Shown here: in pieces, positions 21,837 through 29,608 of the stretch
How the letters are laid out: every line of letters starts with the position of its first letter
Numbering within the stretch: the stretch's first letter is position 1
Assembly: GCA_025454255.1 (NCBI GenBank)
Contig: JALOOU010000067.1
Span: forward strand, 1 to 33,626
DNA length: 33,626 bases
Reading direction: 5' to 3'
DNA from: Desulfobacterales bacterium
Lineage (GTDB): Bacteria > Desulfobacterota > Desulfobacteria > Desulfobacterales > SpSt-501
The notes under the pieces: model-generated
Databases searched by the model: none
What the model saw: the letters and a program-made list of their open reading frames with translations, nothing else
What the model was told of the DNA's origin: nothing
Position numbers and translations under genes: made by a program

Positions 21837-22760
21837 TCAGGCAGCCACCGGGTAGAGCCACTCCTTGAAGGCCTCTTCCTCGCCGCGCGCCACCCGTCCC
21901 AGAAACCCGGCCAGCTTCAGCTGCACAGGGCCCGGCACCGCCGGCATCGCGCGCTCCTCTATGCGCCGGACGGGGATCACCTTGAAAGGGGTGTTGGCGA
22001 AGAAGATCTCCTGCGCCGCGAACAACAGCTCCGGCCGCAGGCGTCCTTCGAAGGTTTCGATCCCGAGGTGGCGTGCCACCTGCAGGATGGAGCGCCGGGT
22101 GATGCTGTCTAAAACCGTGCCGAGGGAGGGGGTCAGCAAGCGGCCCTCCTTGACCAGAAAGACCGATTCGGTCGCCCCCTCGGCGATGAAGCCCTGGGTG
22201 TCGAGCAGGATGGCATCCTCAAAGCCGCGCTTCTGCACATCCAGCTTGGCGACCATCCCGTTGAGATAGTTGGCGGCCGCCTTGGCCTCGATCGGAACGC
22301 TCTGGGGGTCCAGTTTGCGCCAGCGGGCGATGCCCGCCGTGGTTCCCCGTTCGAACGAAAATTCGAGGCCGGCTAAATCCCGGGAGGGGTCCAGCGCGAA
22401 AACGGCCACGTCCAGCCGTTTTTGCGGCGGCTGGATGTCGAGCGCAACCTGGGGATAGTAGCCGACGAGCTTGACGGTGCCCTGCGCCAGTCGGTTGCGG
22501 TGCACCGTTTCGGCCACGGCGCGGCAGAGGGCCTCGTGGTCGCCGGGCAGCTCCATGGCCAGGTGAGCGGCGGATCTCTCCAAGCGGGCGATGTGCTCGT
22601 GCAGTCGAAAAACGGCCGGCCCGCCCGCGGCCGTGGCATAAAAGCTGATCACCTCGAATATCGTGGAACCGCGCGCGAAGCTGTGGCACATCATGTGCAC
22701 CGTGGCCTGGTTCCACGGCACGAAGTCTCCGTTGATCCACACCTGTCGTTCGTCGAGCAT
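21837..22760 (-). CDS. Class IV aminotransferase (branched-chain/D-amino-acid/ADC-lyase-like)
   Basis: A 307-aa fold-type IV PLP enzyme. The N-terminus VWINGDFVPWNQATVHMMCHSFARGSTIFE is typical, the PLP lysine is Lys160 in PIEAKAAANYLNGM, and EGATESVFLV and SITRRSILQVA bind the cofactor phosphate. The closest relatives by eye are branched-chain aminotransferase-like proteins, although 4-amino-4-deoxychorismate lyase and D-amino acid transaminase share these motifs. The start at 22760 has GGGAGGAGA eight bases upstream; longer in-frame starts lack family similarity. It lies 179 bases downstream of the universal stress gene on the same strand. It ends 9 bases from the convergent peptidase gene. 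Confidence 0.8.
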   Translation of the reverse strand: MLDERQVWINGDFVPWNQATVHMMCHSFARGSTIFEVISFYATAAGGPAVFRLHEHIARLERSAAHLAMELPGDHEALCRAVAETVHRNRLAQGTVKLVGYYPQVALDIQPPQKRLDVAVFALDPSRDLAGLEFSFERGTTAGIARWRKLDPQSVPIEAKAAANYLNGMVAKLDVQKRGFEDAILLDTQGFIAEGATESVFLVKEGRLLTPSLGTVLDSITRRSILQVARHLGIETFEGRLRPELLFAAQEIFFANTPFKVIPVRRIEERAMPAVPGPVQLKLAGFLGRVARGEEEAFKEWLYPVAA

Positions 22761-22879
22761 CAGACGCGTCTCCTCCCTGCGAGGGGGTTCTCCTCCGAAC
22801 CGGCCCCGGCCGACCGACAGCCATGTCGCGCGATGATCGGGGTTCGTTTGTATCGGCGTTCGTTCCGTAAAGGCTGCGC

Positions 22880-22928
22880 CCCGCGGAGGATATCCCGCGG
22901 GAGAGCGGTTCGGCAGGCGCATCTGCCG
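22880..22928 (-). terminator. Tandem hairpins after the universal stress gene
   Basis: Reading the minus strand from the usp stop, CGGCAG/CTGCCG (22928-22911, 6-base loop) begins 12 bases after the stop, followed by CCCGCGG/CCGCGGG (22901-22880, 8-base loop). No strong T-tract follows, so termination may be factor-assisted, or the hairpins may protect the usp 3' end. Confidence 0.35.
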
Positions 22929-22939
22929 GGGGATCAGCC

Positions 22940-23377
22940 TCAGGCGGGGACCGTCACCACCGGGACCGTGGTGCACTTCAACACCCGCTCGGCCACGCTG
23001 CCGAAATCGAAGTGCCCTTCGCTGCCCTTGTTGGTCATCACCACCAGGTCGATCTTCTGGCCGGCGATGACCTTGAGGATCTCCTTGGCGGGCTCGCCGA
23101 CGGCGATGTGACGGATGTAGAGCGGGCACTCGTTGAGAAATTTGTCGCAGATCTCGTTCAGCCGCGACTCGGCGGTCTGCTTTTCCCACTCCTGCATCTT
23201 CTTCAATTCGTCCGGGTCGAACTGGCCGTAGTAGGCGCCGAAGGCGGGATAGTCCTTCATGACGTAGAGAATGTGGATCTCCGCCCCGAATTTCCGGGTC
23301 AACTCGGTGACGAGCGGCAGGGCCTTGGCGGCGTTCGCGGAAAAATCGGTCGGCCAGAGAATTCTGCTGATCTCCAT
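22940..23377 (-). CDS. Universal stress protein (UspA family)
   Basis: A 145-aa single-domain protein of the Usp alpha/beta fold: ISRILWPTDFSANAAKALPL at the N-terminus (family: kILvptDfS), IHILYVM, then KIDLVVMTNKGSEGHFDFGSVAERVLKCTTVPVVTV. The G-x2-G-x9-G(S/T) ATP motif is degraded: the first glycine positions read Met and Lys and the spacing is shorter, so it is probably a non-ATP-binding Usp. The start at 23377 has AAGGAGAGGACATC. It is cytoplasmic and usually induced by starvation or stress. Confidence 0.88.
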   Translation of the reverse strand: MEISRILWPTDFSANAAKALPLVTELTRKFGAEIHILYVMKDYPAFGAYYGQFDPDELKKMQEWEKQTAESRLNEICDKFLNECPLYIRHIAVGEPAKEILKVIAGQKIDLVVMTNKGSEGHFDFGSVAERVLKCTTVPVVTVPA

Positions 23378-23747
23378 GATGTCCTCTCCTTGTGCGGGTC
23401 TTTGGTCCAGCGGGGATTCATAGCACCTTCCCCACAGCGGCGCAATACCCTCGCCCGCAGACCGGCGGCCTGTTGCTGCGGGCCTGGTTTGCATTTCCGG
23501 ACGAATCTGGCTATGAGCGTCATGACCCGCCGCGCCGGGGGAATCGGCACGCACGTCCCGCCGGGCGGGAAGCGGCGCGCAGCCGTGAGCCGGCCGCGGT
23601 TGCGCCGGGCGCGGCCGGATGAACGGGCTGCGATGGGACCATGCGCGATCGCCGGCGCTGCCATGAGCGTCTGCAAGGGACGGGTCGACGCGGGAGGGTC
23701 TGGGGTTGGGTGGACCCGCCGGCGAGCGGAGCGAAAGGAGCGTACCC
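23378..23747. other. 370-base stretch without a convincing gene
   Basis: GC-rich sequence between the divergent usp and ribbon-helix-helix genes. Frames are open on both strands, but the translations are Arg/Pro/Gly-rich with no recognisable domain and no good ribosome-binding site. It should hold the promoters of the two flanking genes; I do not see a clear -35/-10 pair. Confidence 0.4.
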
Positions 23748-23921
23748 ATGAGCAAGCGCGCGAAGCCGATGTGCGCCGACCCAAGCCAAGAGATCACCAT
23801 CCGCATCCCCTGCGCCCTGGCGGATCGGGTGGCGGCCTACGCCAAGGAGCAGCGCACCAGCCTGGCGAACGTCGTGGTGGAGGCCCTCGATCTCTTCCTG
23901 AGGCGCCCGCCGCCGCCGTGA
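23748..23921 (+). CDS. Small ribbon-helix-helix-like protein
   Basis: A 57-aa protein with a central ITIRIPCALADRVAAYAKEQ segment followed by TSLANVVVEALDLFL, the beta-strand/helix/helix pattern of MetJ/Arc-type DNA-binding proteins or antitoxin N-termini. A good ribosome-binding site (AAAGGAGCGTACCC) precedes the ATG at 23748. No toxin-like partner follows: the next gene is convergent. It is probably a small DNA-binding regulator. Confidence 0.55.
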   Translation: MSKRAKPMCADPSQEITIRIPCALADRVAAYAKEQRTSLANVVVEALDLFLRRPPPP

Positions 23922-23936
23922 GGTCCCCTCCGCAGC

Positions 23937-24224
23937 TCACCCGCCGCAAGCCAGCAGCATGAAGCGCACCCGGTCCCCGTGCGCGAGCGGCCGGTGAGCC
24001 AGGCGCTCGCGGGGCACGAAGCCCTCATCGTTCACCATCACCTGGACGCTCGCATCCAGCGCCCCTTCGCCGTCGAGCAGGACGCGGCGCGCCCGGGGCC
24101 CGGCGCGCACCAGCACCCGCTCGATCAGATCGGCCAGGCTGCCGCGCTCCAGCTCGATTTCAACCTGCCGGCCGATGGCCGCGGAGAGGGCCGCCAGACC
24201 GATGGACTCTACGAAGATTTTCAC
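23937..24224 (-). CDS. MoaD/ThiS-like sulfur-carrier protein
   Basis: A 95-aa ubiquitin-fold protein starting MKIFVESIGL from a GTG at 24224 (GGGGGGAATCG upstream) and ending in ACGG, the Gly-Gly tail that is adenylated and thiocarboxylated in MoaD/ThiS. Internal features fit: a GSLADLIERVL helix, VQVMVNDEGFV and HGDRVRFMLL near the end. It is somewhat longer than MoaD (about 80). No MoaE, ThiF/MoeB or ThiG gene is nearby, so its acceptor is unknown. Its first 23 bases overlap head-to-head with the start of the divergent acyl-CoA ligase at 24202. Confidence 0.65.
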   Translation of the reverse strand: MKIFVESIGLAALSAAIGRQVEIELERGSLADLIERVLVRAGPRARRVLLDGEGALDASVQVMVNDEGFVPRERLAHRPLAHGDRVRFMLLACGG

Positions 24225-26295
24225 CGATTCCCCCCGGCGCGTCTACCAGCGCCTTTTCAACCCGCGCAGCCTGGCCGTGGTCGGCGCCAGCGCCAACCCC
24301 GCCAAACCCGGCGGCAGGCTCATCCGCAACCTGCTCGAAAACGAGTACGCCGGAAGCCTGTGGGCTGTCAACCCGGGCGCTCCTCTCCCCGGCGTCGCCA
24401 CCTTCGCCTCCGTGGCGCAACTGCCGCAGGCACCGGACCTGGCCCTGATCGCGATCCCCGCCCCGGAGGTCCGACCGGTGCTCGCAGCGCTCGCGCGCAA
24501 GGGCGCGCGCGCGGCGATCGTGATGAGCGCGGGCTTCGGCGAACTGGGCCCCGCCGGCAAGGCTGAAGAGGAGCGCCTGGCGGTTCTAGCGCAGGAGGCC
24601 GGCATGGCGCTGGTCGGCCCGAACTGCTCGGGCTTTTTGACGCCCGCCTACGCCGGCAAATTCGCGGGGATCCTCACCCGGCCCCAACCCGGCCGGATCG
24701 ACCTCATCTGCGGCTCCGGCGCCACCATGGACTTCGTGGTCGAACAGGCCCTGGTGCGGGGGCTCGCCTTCAGCCACGCCGTCAACCTGGGCAACTCCAT
24801 CCAGATCGGCATCGAGGAGATCCTGGGGCTGCTGGATCACAACTTCGGCCCGGAGAGCGCGCGCATCCTCCTGCTCTACATCGAGGCGATCCGCAAACCG
24901 GCCGCCCTGCTGCACCACGCCCGCCGCCTGGCCGCAAAGGGCTGCACCCTGATCGGCATCAAATCCGGCGTCACCCCCGCCGGCGCCCGGGCCGCACTGA
25001 GCCACACCGGGGCCATGGCCACCCCGGACCGCGCCGTCCAGGCCCTCTTCGACAAGGCGGGGATCATCCGCGTCGGCAGCAAGACGGAGATGATCGACAT
25101 CGCCTGCGTCCTCACCGCTGCCGGCGGCCCGGTCGCGGGCAACCGGGTCTGCGTCGTCACCAGCGCCGGAGGACCCGGGGTCATGCTGGCCGACGAGCTG
25201 CAGCGCCAGGGCTTCGACCTGCCGGCGCTCAGGCAGGAGACCCGCCGGCGGCTGAGAGCCATGCTGCCGCCGGAGGCCGCGGTGGCCAACCCGATCGATT
25301 GCCTGCCCACGAAAGACGGCCCTCGCACGCGCAGCGTCCTGGGTCTCCTGAACGCGGAGGAGGGGCAAGGCCTGGATCTGGTCGTCACCATCGACGGGGC
25401 TCCCGGCATCGTGGACGAAGGCGAGGTTTTCCGCGAAACCCTGCAGGCGGCGCGCAGCGGCCCCCTGCCGATCGTCCCCGTCATCTGCTCGGCCACCTCC
25501 AGCGCCGCCAAGCTCCACGCGTTCAGAACCCAGGGCGGGGTCTATCTCGACGATGAGGTGTCGGCCGGAAGGGCCCTCGGGCGGATCCTCCACCGGCCGC
25601 GCCTTTTTGCGCCGCAGGCGCGGCTGCAGGGCTTTGCGCCCGCCGCCGTCGCCGCCGCCGTGGAGGGATGGGAGGGCGTGGCTGCACCCCGTGCGGCCGA
25701 GGCGATTCTGAGGGCGGCTGGGTTCCGCCTTCCGCCCCAGCGCCTCGTGCACTCGCCCGCCGAGCTCGAAGCGGCTTGCGCGCAAATCGGTTTTCCCCTC
25801 GTGTTGAAGGTCGCCGGCATCCTTCACAAGAGCGAGGTCGATGGAGTCCGGGTGGGGGTTTGCGACCGGCGCGGGGCCGAGCAGGCCTACGCCGAGCTCG
25901 CGGCCATCCCCGGCGCGCAGGGGGTCCTGGTGCAGAGACGGATCGCGGGCGTGGAGGTCATCTTGGGCGCCGTGCGCGAAGAGGGCTTCGGCCACCTGGT
26001 GATGGTGGGCCTGGGCGGGATCCACGCCGAGGTGCTCGATCAGGCCGCCTTCGGCTTGGCGCCGTTTTCCACCGCGGAGGCCTTGGGCCTGATCCGGCGC
26101 ATCCGTGCGCTGCCGCTGCTTCTGGGCGTGCGCGGCGCGAAAGGCCTGTCGCCCGACGCCCTGGCGGACGCCCTGGTCCGGCTCAGCCGCCTGGTCGCCG
26201 CCGCCCCCGCGATTGCAGAGGTCGACCTGAACCCGCTGATGGGCAGCGGGGAGGAGCTCTACGCCGTCGATGCCAGGCTGGTCGTCGCCGCGTGA
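24202..26295 (+). CDS. ADP-forming acetate/acyl-CoA ligase, fused alpha-beta subunits
   Basis: A 697-aa protein. The N-terminal CoA-binding domain (about residues 15-115, FNPRSLAVVGASANPAKPGG) is followed by a succinyl-CoA-ligase-like region with the phospho-histidine at His268 in ALSHTGAMATPD, and a C-terminal ATP-grasp domain (about 480-697, FPLVLKVAGILHKSEVDGV, GGIHAEVLDQAAFGLAP, EVDLNPLM). It interconverts acyl-CoA + ADP + Pi with acid + ATP + CoA; in anaerobes it often runs toward ATP. The start at 24202 is the best fit to the family N-terminus, but its GGAGAGG is 12 bases away. An ATG at 24175 is possible. The start overlaps the divergent MoaD-like gene. It adds a third acyl-CoA-forming enzyme to the window. 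Confidence 0.85.
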   Translation: MDSTKIFTDSPRRVYQRLFNPRSLAVVGASANPAKPGGRLIRNLLENEYAGSLWAVNPGAPLPGVATFASVAQLPQAPDLALIAIPAPEVRPVLAALARKGARAAIVMSAGFGELGPAGKAEEERLAVLAQEAGMALVGPNCSGFLTPAYAGKFAGILTRPQPGRIDLICGSGATMDFVVEQALVRGLAFSHAVNLGNSIQIGIEEILGLLDHNFGPESARILLLYIEAIRKPAALLHHARRLAAKGCTLIGIKSGVTPAGARAALSHTGAMATPDRAVQALFDKAGIIRVGSKTEMIDIACVLTAAGGPVAGNRVCVVTSAGGPGVMLADELQRQGFDLPALRQETRRRLRAMLPPEAAVANPIDCLPTKDGPRTRSVLGLLNAEEGQGLDLVVTIDGAPGIVDEGEVFRETLQAARSGPLPIVPVICSATSSAAKLHAFRTQGGVYLDDEVSAGRALGRILHRPRLFAPQARLQGFAPAAVAAAVEGWEGVAAPRAAEAILRAAGFRLPPQRLVHSPAELEAACAQIGFPLVLKVAGILHKSEVDGVRVGVCDRRGAEQAYAELAAIPGAQGVLVQRRIAGVEVILGAVREEGFGHLVMVGLGGIHAEVLDQAAFGLAPFSTAEALGLIRRIRALPLLLGVRGAKGLSPDALADALVRLSRLVAAAPAIAEVDLNPLMGSGEELYAVDARLVVAA

Positions 26296-26328
26296 AGCGG
26301 CGGCGGCCGGACACCGTGCCGCCCCCCC

Positions 26329-27537
26329 TCAGGCGCCGAATTTCGCCATGCGCCCGGCATAGGCCAGGGCCATCGGCATCAGGTCCACGGCCGGAAACTG
26401 CCCGAGCGCGCCCTTGAGGCATTCGCTCTCCCCGAAGCCCTGCACCGCGTTGAGCCGCCCGCGGCCCGGCGCATGCAGCAGGGTCGGCACCGGGTGCCAG
26501 GAGTGGGCCTTCCACGCGGCCGGCGTGCTGTGGTCGCCGGTGACGATGAGCACCTCGGGCTTCAGCTCGAGAATGCGCGGCAGGATCGCATCCACCTTCT
26601 CGATCTCGGCCGCCTTGGCCTCGAAGTCCCCGTCCTCGCCGCGGCTGTCGGTGTACTTGTAGTGCACGAAGAAAAAATCGTAGCTTTTCCAGTTCGCCGC
26701 GAGCGCCGCCAACTGGTCCTCCAGGTGGCGCAGCCCCTGCAGCACGTCCATTCCCACCAGGGTCGTCAGCCCCTTGTACATGGGGTAGACCGCCAGCGAC
26801 AGGGCCTTCAGTTTATAGACAGCGTTGAATTTCGGCAGGCCCGGCTCCTTGGCCCAGCCCCGTAGGGTGACCATGTTGGCGGGCTGCTCGGCGGTGAGGA
26901 TCTCGCGTGCAGCGCCAATCCAGCGGTTGGCGAGCTCCGCGGAGGCCTTGGCATCATCGGCCTGGGCCGCCACGGGCAGCGGCGGCACCCCGGTCCTCTG
27001 CGGGTCGGTCTCGTTCAGGCGGCCGGAGAGGCCCGGCCCGCGGAAGATCAGGGCGAAGCGGTAATCCTGGACCGGCTCGACGAAGATCTCCACCCCGGGC
27101 AGCCGGATGGCGCGCAGCTTTTGGACCAGCTGACGGCATTTGTCCGTCGGGATGCGTCCCGCCCGGCGGTCGGTGATGCGCAGCTCAGCGTCGACCGTGC
27201 AGAAATTGCCCCGCGCGGCCAGATCGTCCGGGGTCAGAACGAACCCGATGCCGAGCGCCTCCAGCACGCCGCGGCCGATGAGATATTTGACCGGATCGTA
27301 TCCGAAGAGGGCCATGTGTCCCGGGCCGGATCCCGGCGTGATGCCGTTGCCGATCGGGATCGACAGCCCCAGCATGCTCTGCGCGGCCAGCCGGTCCAGA
27401 TTCGGCGTGCGGGCGAATTCGAGCTCGGTCGGGCCTCCGGGCTGCCGCGGCATTCCGCCCAAACCGTCCATGACCAGCATCACGATCCGGGCCTCGCTCT
27501 CAAGGCTCAACTCCCGCATCAGCTCCAAGTCCGCCAT
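26329..27537 (-). CDS. apgM: 2,3-bisphosphoglycerate-independent phosphoglycerate mutase, archaeal type
   Basis: A 402-aa alkaline-phosphatase-superfamily protein interconverting 3- and 2-phosphoglycerate. The metal-binding start VMLVMDGLGG is followed by TPNLDRLA, the nucleophile region TPGSGPGHMALFGYDP, RGVLEALG, RGNFCTVD and the C-terminal metal ligands VTGDHSTPAAWKAHSWHPVP. It is about the family length (400). The start at 27537 has a strong AGGAGG. It lies 80 bases downstream of the MFS stop (27618) on the same strand. It belongs to the ApgM type, common in archaea and anaerobic bacteria, not the longer bacterial GpmI type. Confidence 0.88.
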   Translation of the reverse strand: MADLELMRELSLESEARIVMLVMDGLGGMPRQPGGPTELEFARTPNLDRLAAQSMLGLSIPIGNGITPGSGPGHMALFGYDPVKYLIGRGVLEALGIGFVLTPDDLAARGNFCTVDAELRITDRRAGRIPTDKCRQLVQKLRAIRLPGVEIFVEPVQDYRFALIFRGPGLSGRLNETDPQRTGVPPLPVAAQADDAKASAELANRWIGAAREILTAEQPANMVTLRGWAKEPGLPKFNAVYKLKALSLAVYPMYKGLTTLVGMDVLQGLRHLEDQLAALAANWKSYDFFFVHYKYTDSRGEDGDFEAKAAEIEKVDAILPRILELKPEVLIVTGDHSTPAAWKAHSWHPVPTLLHAPGRGRLNAVQGFGESECLKGALGQFPAVDLMPMALAYAGRMAKFGA

Positions 27538-27617
27538 AGTGCCTCCTGTGGGATAAGGGTCATCGGCTGTCGAACGAGCGCAAGTTTAACCGATGGCCTC
27601 CTCCTGTCAATGCAAAT

Positions 27618-28867
27618 TTAGGGCGCCGGCGGCCGGGCCGGCTCCGGGCTGCTTCCCCGCAGCGCAAAGAGGATGGTGCCCAGCAGACCGAAGAGAAATG
27701 CGCCGATGAAATTAACCTTGGGGCTGATCTCCCAGAGAAAGCGCCGCCGAACGCGGCAACTGACACCACCAGATCGCGCAGCAGGTAGTAGAGCCCGAAC
27801 ATGCCGGCCTTGTTCTCCTCGGGGGAGAGGTCCACGATCAGGACTTTGCGGGTGGGCTCGCCGAATTCTTTCAGCCCCCGCAGCACGAAGGCCGGAACGA
27901 GCGCGGCGAAGGAGTGGGTGAAGAGCAGCGCCAAGGGGAAGACCGTGAACAGCACGAAGGTGACCAGCACGAAGGGCTTCTTGTTGCCCCGGTCGGCCAG
28001 GGCGGCGACCGGGATGTAGATCAGGACGGCGGTCGCCATTTCGATGGTGGTGAGCAGGCCGAACTGCACCGCGCTGACCGGCTCGGCGATCACTTTCATG
28101 CACCACACGACCACGAAGGCGTGCGAAATCTGCTCGCAGAAACGGATCAGGATGTCGGAGGCGAGGAGCATCCGCAGGCCGGGGCGCATCATCCGCCACA
28201 ACGCCATGGGGCCGGGCTGACCGGCCGACCTTCGCCCGGCGGCACGGTCCGGCTCCTCGATCAGTTTCTGCTGCAAAAAAATGGCGACCACGGCAAAGGC
28301 CAGGGCGAACCCGAAGGCGAGGCGCACCCCGTCGCGCTCGCCCCAAGCCGCGATGCAAAAGCCGCCCAAAAGGGGCCCCAGCGCCATGGGGATGCGGGTG
28401 ACGATCGCGTGCATGCTCACGCCCATGGTACGCTTGGCGCTCGGCAGCACCCGGGCGAAGAGGCCCATGGTGGCCGGGAGCGAGATCGAGGACCAGGAGA
28501 TGAAGAAGACCGAGCCGAGAATCACGGCCTGCCAGGCGGGGACCGCGATCACGAGGATGAAGCCGGCCATCGCCACGAGGTTGAACACCAGCAGGGCGCG
28601 CTTGATGCCGATGCGGTCCGACAGGTAGCCCCCGGGAAAGGAGTAGAGGGCGGAGAGCAGGTTGTCGAGCCCGTTCAGCAGGCCGATCGAGAGCGCCCCG
28701 CCACCGAGCGCCAACAGATAGACCGGCAGAAAGCGCTCCGACATGCGCTCGCCCATTCCCACCAGAACGACCATGCCGAGCACGGCGAGGGTGCTTTTCT
28801 GCAGCCCGAGAAACTTGAAAATCGTTCCCGCTCGTGAACCGGAGGAGTCCGTGGGCATAGCCGCCAT
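27618..28867 (-). pseudogene. MFS transporter with one-base frameshift near its 3' end
   Basis: A major facilitator protein with about 12 hydrophobic segments (MVVLVGMGERMSERFLPVYL, YLSDRIGIKRALLVFNL, FISWSSISLPATMGLFARVL, ALADRGNKKPFVL). Reading from 28867, the frame is good until about 27740, where AAFGGAF should continue as LWEISPKVNFIGAFLFGLLG but the reading frame shifts. One base is missing in the GGCGGCGCTTTCTCTGG region, and the correct tail is in the next frame, ending at 27618. Without repair the shifted frame runs to 27560, with a polar tail replacing the last helix. It may be a sequencing error or a real recent lesion. The start could be 28867 or 28858; neither has a strong ribosome-binding site. 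It follows the ChrB-like gene by 42 bases. Confidence 0.75.
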
Positions 28868-28909
28868 CGCGCAGGGTCGAGCGAGTCGCGTCGTGCCGGG
28901 CGCCGCGGC

Positions 28910-29353
28910 TCAGTTCAGGTACTTCTCCTTGGCCGTCTCCAGGCGGCACCAGGCGTAGAGCGCGTCGTATACTTCGAACTGCCGCTCGATGTTCTGCATG
29001 TCGTCGGGGTACCGCAGACTGAACCCCACGGCGATCGCCTCCAGGCCGGCGGCGCGCGGGTCCTTGTCGAGCCGGTCGGTGTCGGCGGCGTTCACGATCT
29101 TGGCCATCCGCAGCAGCGCGCGGTCCGTCAGGCCGTAGTTGCGGATGATGACGTCGAAGGTGCACAACTCCCCCTCGTGGTTCAGGACGGCGCCCGGGCT
29201 GTCGAAGGGGACGGCCCCCTCGCGCTCGGCCGCGCCCATCACCTCGCCCTTGGGCACGAAGAGAAACTGAGCCTCCGAATCGATAAACCGAGTGATCAAC
29301 CAGGGGCAGGCGACCCGGTCGACGTGGACATGGGAACGAGTGACCCACAACAT
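28910..29353 (-). CDS. ChrB C-terminal-domain (chromate resistance) protein
   Basis: A 147-aa protein matching the Chrome_resist/ChrB C-terminal domain: WVTRSHVHVDRVACPWLITRFIDSEAQFLFVP at the N-terminus, an NHEGELCTFDVIIRNYGL segment, then a helical end. The stand-alone form lacks the ChrB N-terminal domain. It has a good ribosome-binding site (GGGGAGGTTCAGC) before 29353 and is followed 42 bases later by an MFS transporter, a recurring pairing. The association with chromate is by family name; in anaerobes the substrate may be a different oxyanion or metabolite. Confidence 0.8.
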   Translation of the reverse strand: MLWVTRSHVHVDRVACPWLITRFIDSEAQFLFVPKGEVMGAAEREGAVPFDSPGAVLNHEGELCTFDVIIRNYGLTDRALLRMAKIVNAADTDRLDKDPRAAGLEAIAVGFSLRYPDDMQNIERQFEVYDALYAWCRLETAKEKYLN

Positions 29354-29484
29354 GCTGAACCTCCCCTCTTGCCTTGCTGCCGGAACTGTGATTTAGAGGG
29401 CCTATCTGTATCGCATGTTGCGGAGGTTGGCAATGCCGGATTCACGCCCTGCCGCACGATCGCCCGGACCTTCGCGCGCGCTGC

Positions 29485-29501
29485 CGGGGCGCACCGCCCC
29501 G
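29485..29501. repeat. 7-bp GC inverted repeat
   Basis: CGGGGCG, loop CAC, CGCCCCG, in the gap before the TAXI receptor. A 14-base perfect palindrome, GCCCCGCGCGGGGC, follows at 29562-29575, 33 bases before the ATG at 29609. Together they form a structured leader for the TRAP operon or a binding site; neither has a T-tract. Confidence 0.35.
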
Positions 29502-29608
29502 ACGCTTCCCGCGTTCGCTTTCCACTCCCCGCGCAGCGCCCTCTGCGGCATCCGCCCGAGGGCCCCGCGCGGGGCGCCCCCCCCCACCGTATCGAAAGGA
29601 GACCTCCC

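Noticed and set aside
26295..26330. GGCGGC/GCCGCC repeat between the acyl-CoA ligase and apgM as a bidirectional terminator
   Set aside because: Short stem, long GC-rich loop and no T-run on either strand.
27560..27618. C-terminal extension of the MFS protein to 27560 as a genuine tail
   Set aside because: The tail is polar and Arg-rich, while the next frame continues the expected final membrane helix; a frameshift explains it better.
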